The notes beneath the pieces are model-generated. The model did not search any database. It worked only from the letters and a program-made list of their open reading frames with translations, and was not told the DNA's origin. A stretch of DNA of 64,000 bases from positions 62,001 to 126,000 of the forward strand of contig NZ_JAIUCZ020000012.1 in assembly GCF_020176955.2 (NCBI RefSeq). Direction: 5' to 3'. The DNA is from Nocardia sp. alder85J (GTDB lineage Bacteria; Actinomycetota; Actinomycetes; Mycobacteriales; Mycobacteriaceae). Of this stretch, positions 63,585 through 64,000 are shown piece after piece (position 1 is the stretch's first letter; every line of letters starts with the position of its first letter). The translations under genes were made by a program, and so were the position numbers.

Positions 63585-64000
63585 CACCGCACCGCCTCGG
63601 GCGCGCCGGCCGCGGTCCACCAGGGGCGCCCGCCGACGGCTCGGCGCAACCGGTCCGCGCAGGCCCGCCCGGTGACGGTGTGCCCGTCGCGGGCGTCGGC
63701 GAAGATGCCGGCGAGGGTGTGCATGTCGCGGGGCGTGGCGCCCAGCAGTGTCGGTTCCGCGGTGCCGAGCCGCCACATCGGGCCGGGGCAGCCGGGCAGC
63801 CCGGATTGCACGTTGACGCGGATACCCCATCCGGCCACCAGGTCCGACAGCCCGGCCGCGTCCCCGGCCCGGACCCACACCTGATGGGTGTCGGTGCTGC
63901 CGGCGGCGACGTCGAACCCGTGCCCGGCCAGCCCGGCCGCGAGCGCCCGGGCATTGTCGAGTACCGCGGCCGCGTATCCGCGCCCGTACACCTGGAATTC
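63584..64000 (-). CDS. Serine-hydroxymethyltransferase-like PLP enzyme, C-terminal fragment (gene continues past right edge)
   Basis: The last ~138 residues are present. LDNARALAAGLAGHGFDVAA then GSTDTHQVWVRAGD match the SHMT small-domain start (NAKALAxxLxxxGFxVxxGGTDxHxxxxDL), and WRLGTAEPTLLGATPRDMHT matches RIGTPAxTxRGMxxxDM. Such enzymes in clusters often make or cleave beta-hydroxy amino acids. The PLP lysine is beyond the window. It is the upstream-most visible gene of the rightmost operon. Confidence 0.78.
   Translation of the reverse strand, partial: EFQVYGRGYAAAVLDNARALAAGLAGHGFDVAAGSTDTHQVWVRAGDAAGLSDLVAGWGIRVNVQSGLPGCPGPMWRLGTAEPTLLGATPRDMHTLAGIFADARDGHTVTGRACADRLRRAVGGRPWWTAAGAPEAVR

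Overview
The window is high-GC actinobacterial DNA. G/C-ending codons, GTG starts, dense ATGA/GTGA stop-start overlaps and the gene families (MobF relaxase, PF04672-type methyltransferases, XRE-TPR regulators) suggest a Nocardia- or Rhodococcus-like member of the Mycobacteriales. This is inferred from gene style; no rRNA or other marker is present. Most of it looks accessory: a conjugative or mobilizable element (plasmid or integrated) on the left and specialised-metabolism-like operons on the right.

Region 1 (1-18.6 kb, minus strand) is the DNA-transfer block. It holds a very large UvrD-type helicase protein running off the left edge, a helper protein of unknown function, a MobF/TraA relaxase-helicase of about 1900 residues, an NB-ARC/TPR STAND protein, and a short remnant of a tyrosine recombinase. 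The helicase reading frame is broken exactly beside a 16-bp perfect inverted repeat.

Region 2 (18.9-30.1 kb) is a run of small accessory genes typical of actinobacterial plasmids. Most are unrecognised and each has a clear Shine-Dalgarno. It includes a ribbon-helix-helix-like protein divergent from a zinc-finger-like protein, with two palindromic operators between them. It ends with a ParB-like protein and an orphan Cas8c/Csd1-like protein with no other cas gene and no CRISPR array in the window. That orphan is the most unexpected item here.

Region 3 (30.1-49.3 kb) is about 19 kb transcribed entirely on the minus strand. It encodes three nucleoside-hydrolase-like proteins (only one with intact catalytic motifs), three SAM methyltransferases (two PF04672 type), two P450-like proteins with heme Cys but no ExxR, an acyl-CoA-oxidase-like flavoprotein, an SDR-type epimerase homologue lacking YxxxK, a histidine phosphatase, an APH-type kinase, an XRE-TPR regulator, DUF4254-like proteins and several very small proteins. 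The mix suggests an undescribed biosynthetic or signalling locus built partly from pseudoenzymes.

Region 4 (49.3-56.5 kb) has a cluster of CATTACG repeats, two tandem copies of a regulator (XRE-TPR) plus APH-like kinase module with matching promoters, a small secreted protein, a 56-residue protein and two degraded genes.

Region 5 (56.5-64 kb, continuing past the right edge) is a second tightly coupled minus-strand operon: SHMT-like PLP enzyme (partial), sugar-nucleotidyltransferase-like protein, glycosyltransferase, class III aminotransferase, SAM methyltransferase (paralogue of one in region 3), GT1 glycosyltransferase, FkbM methyltransferase and Nudix hydrolase. It is most simply read as a biosynthetic cluster for a glycosylated, methylated small molecule. 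No tRNA, rRNA or CRISPR array was seen.
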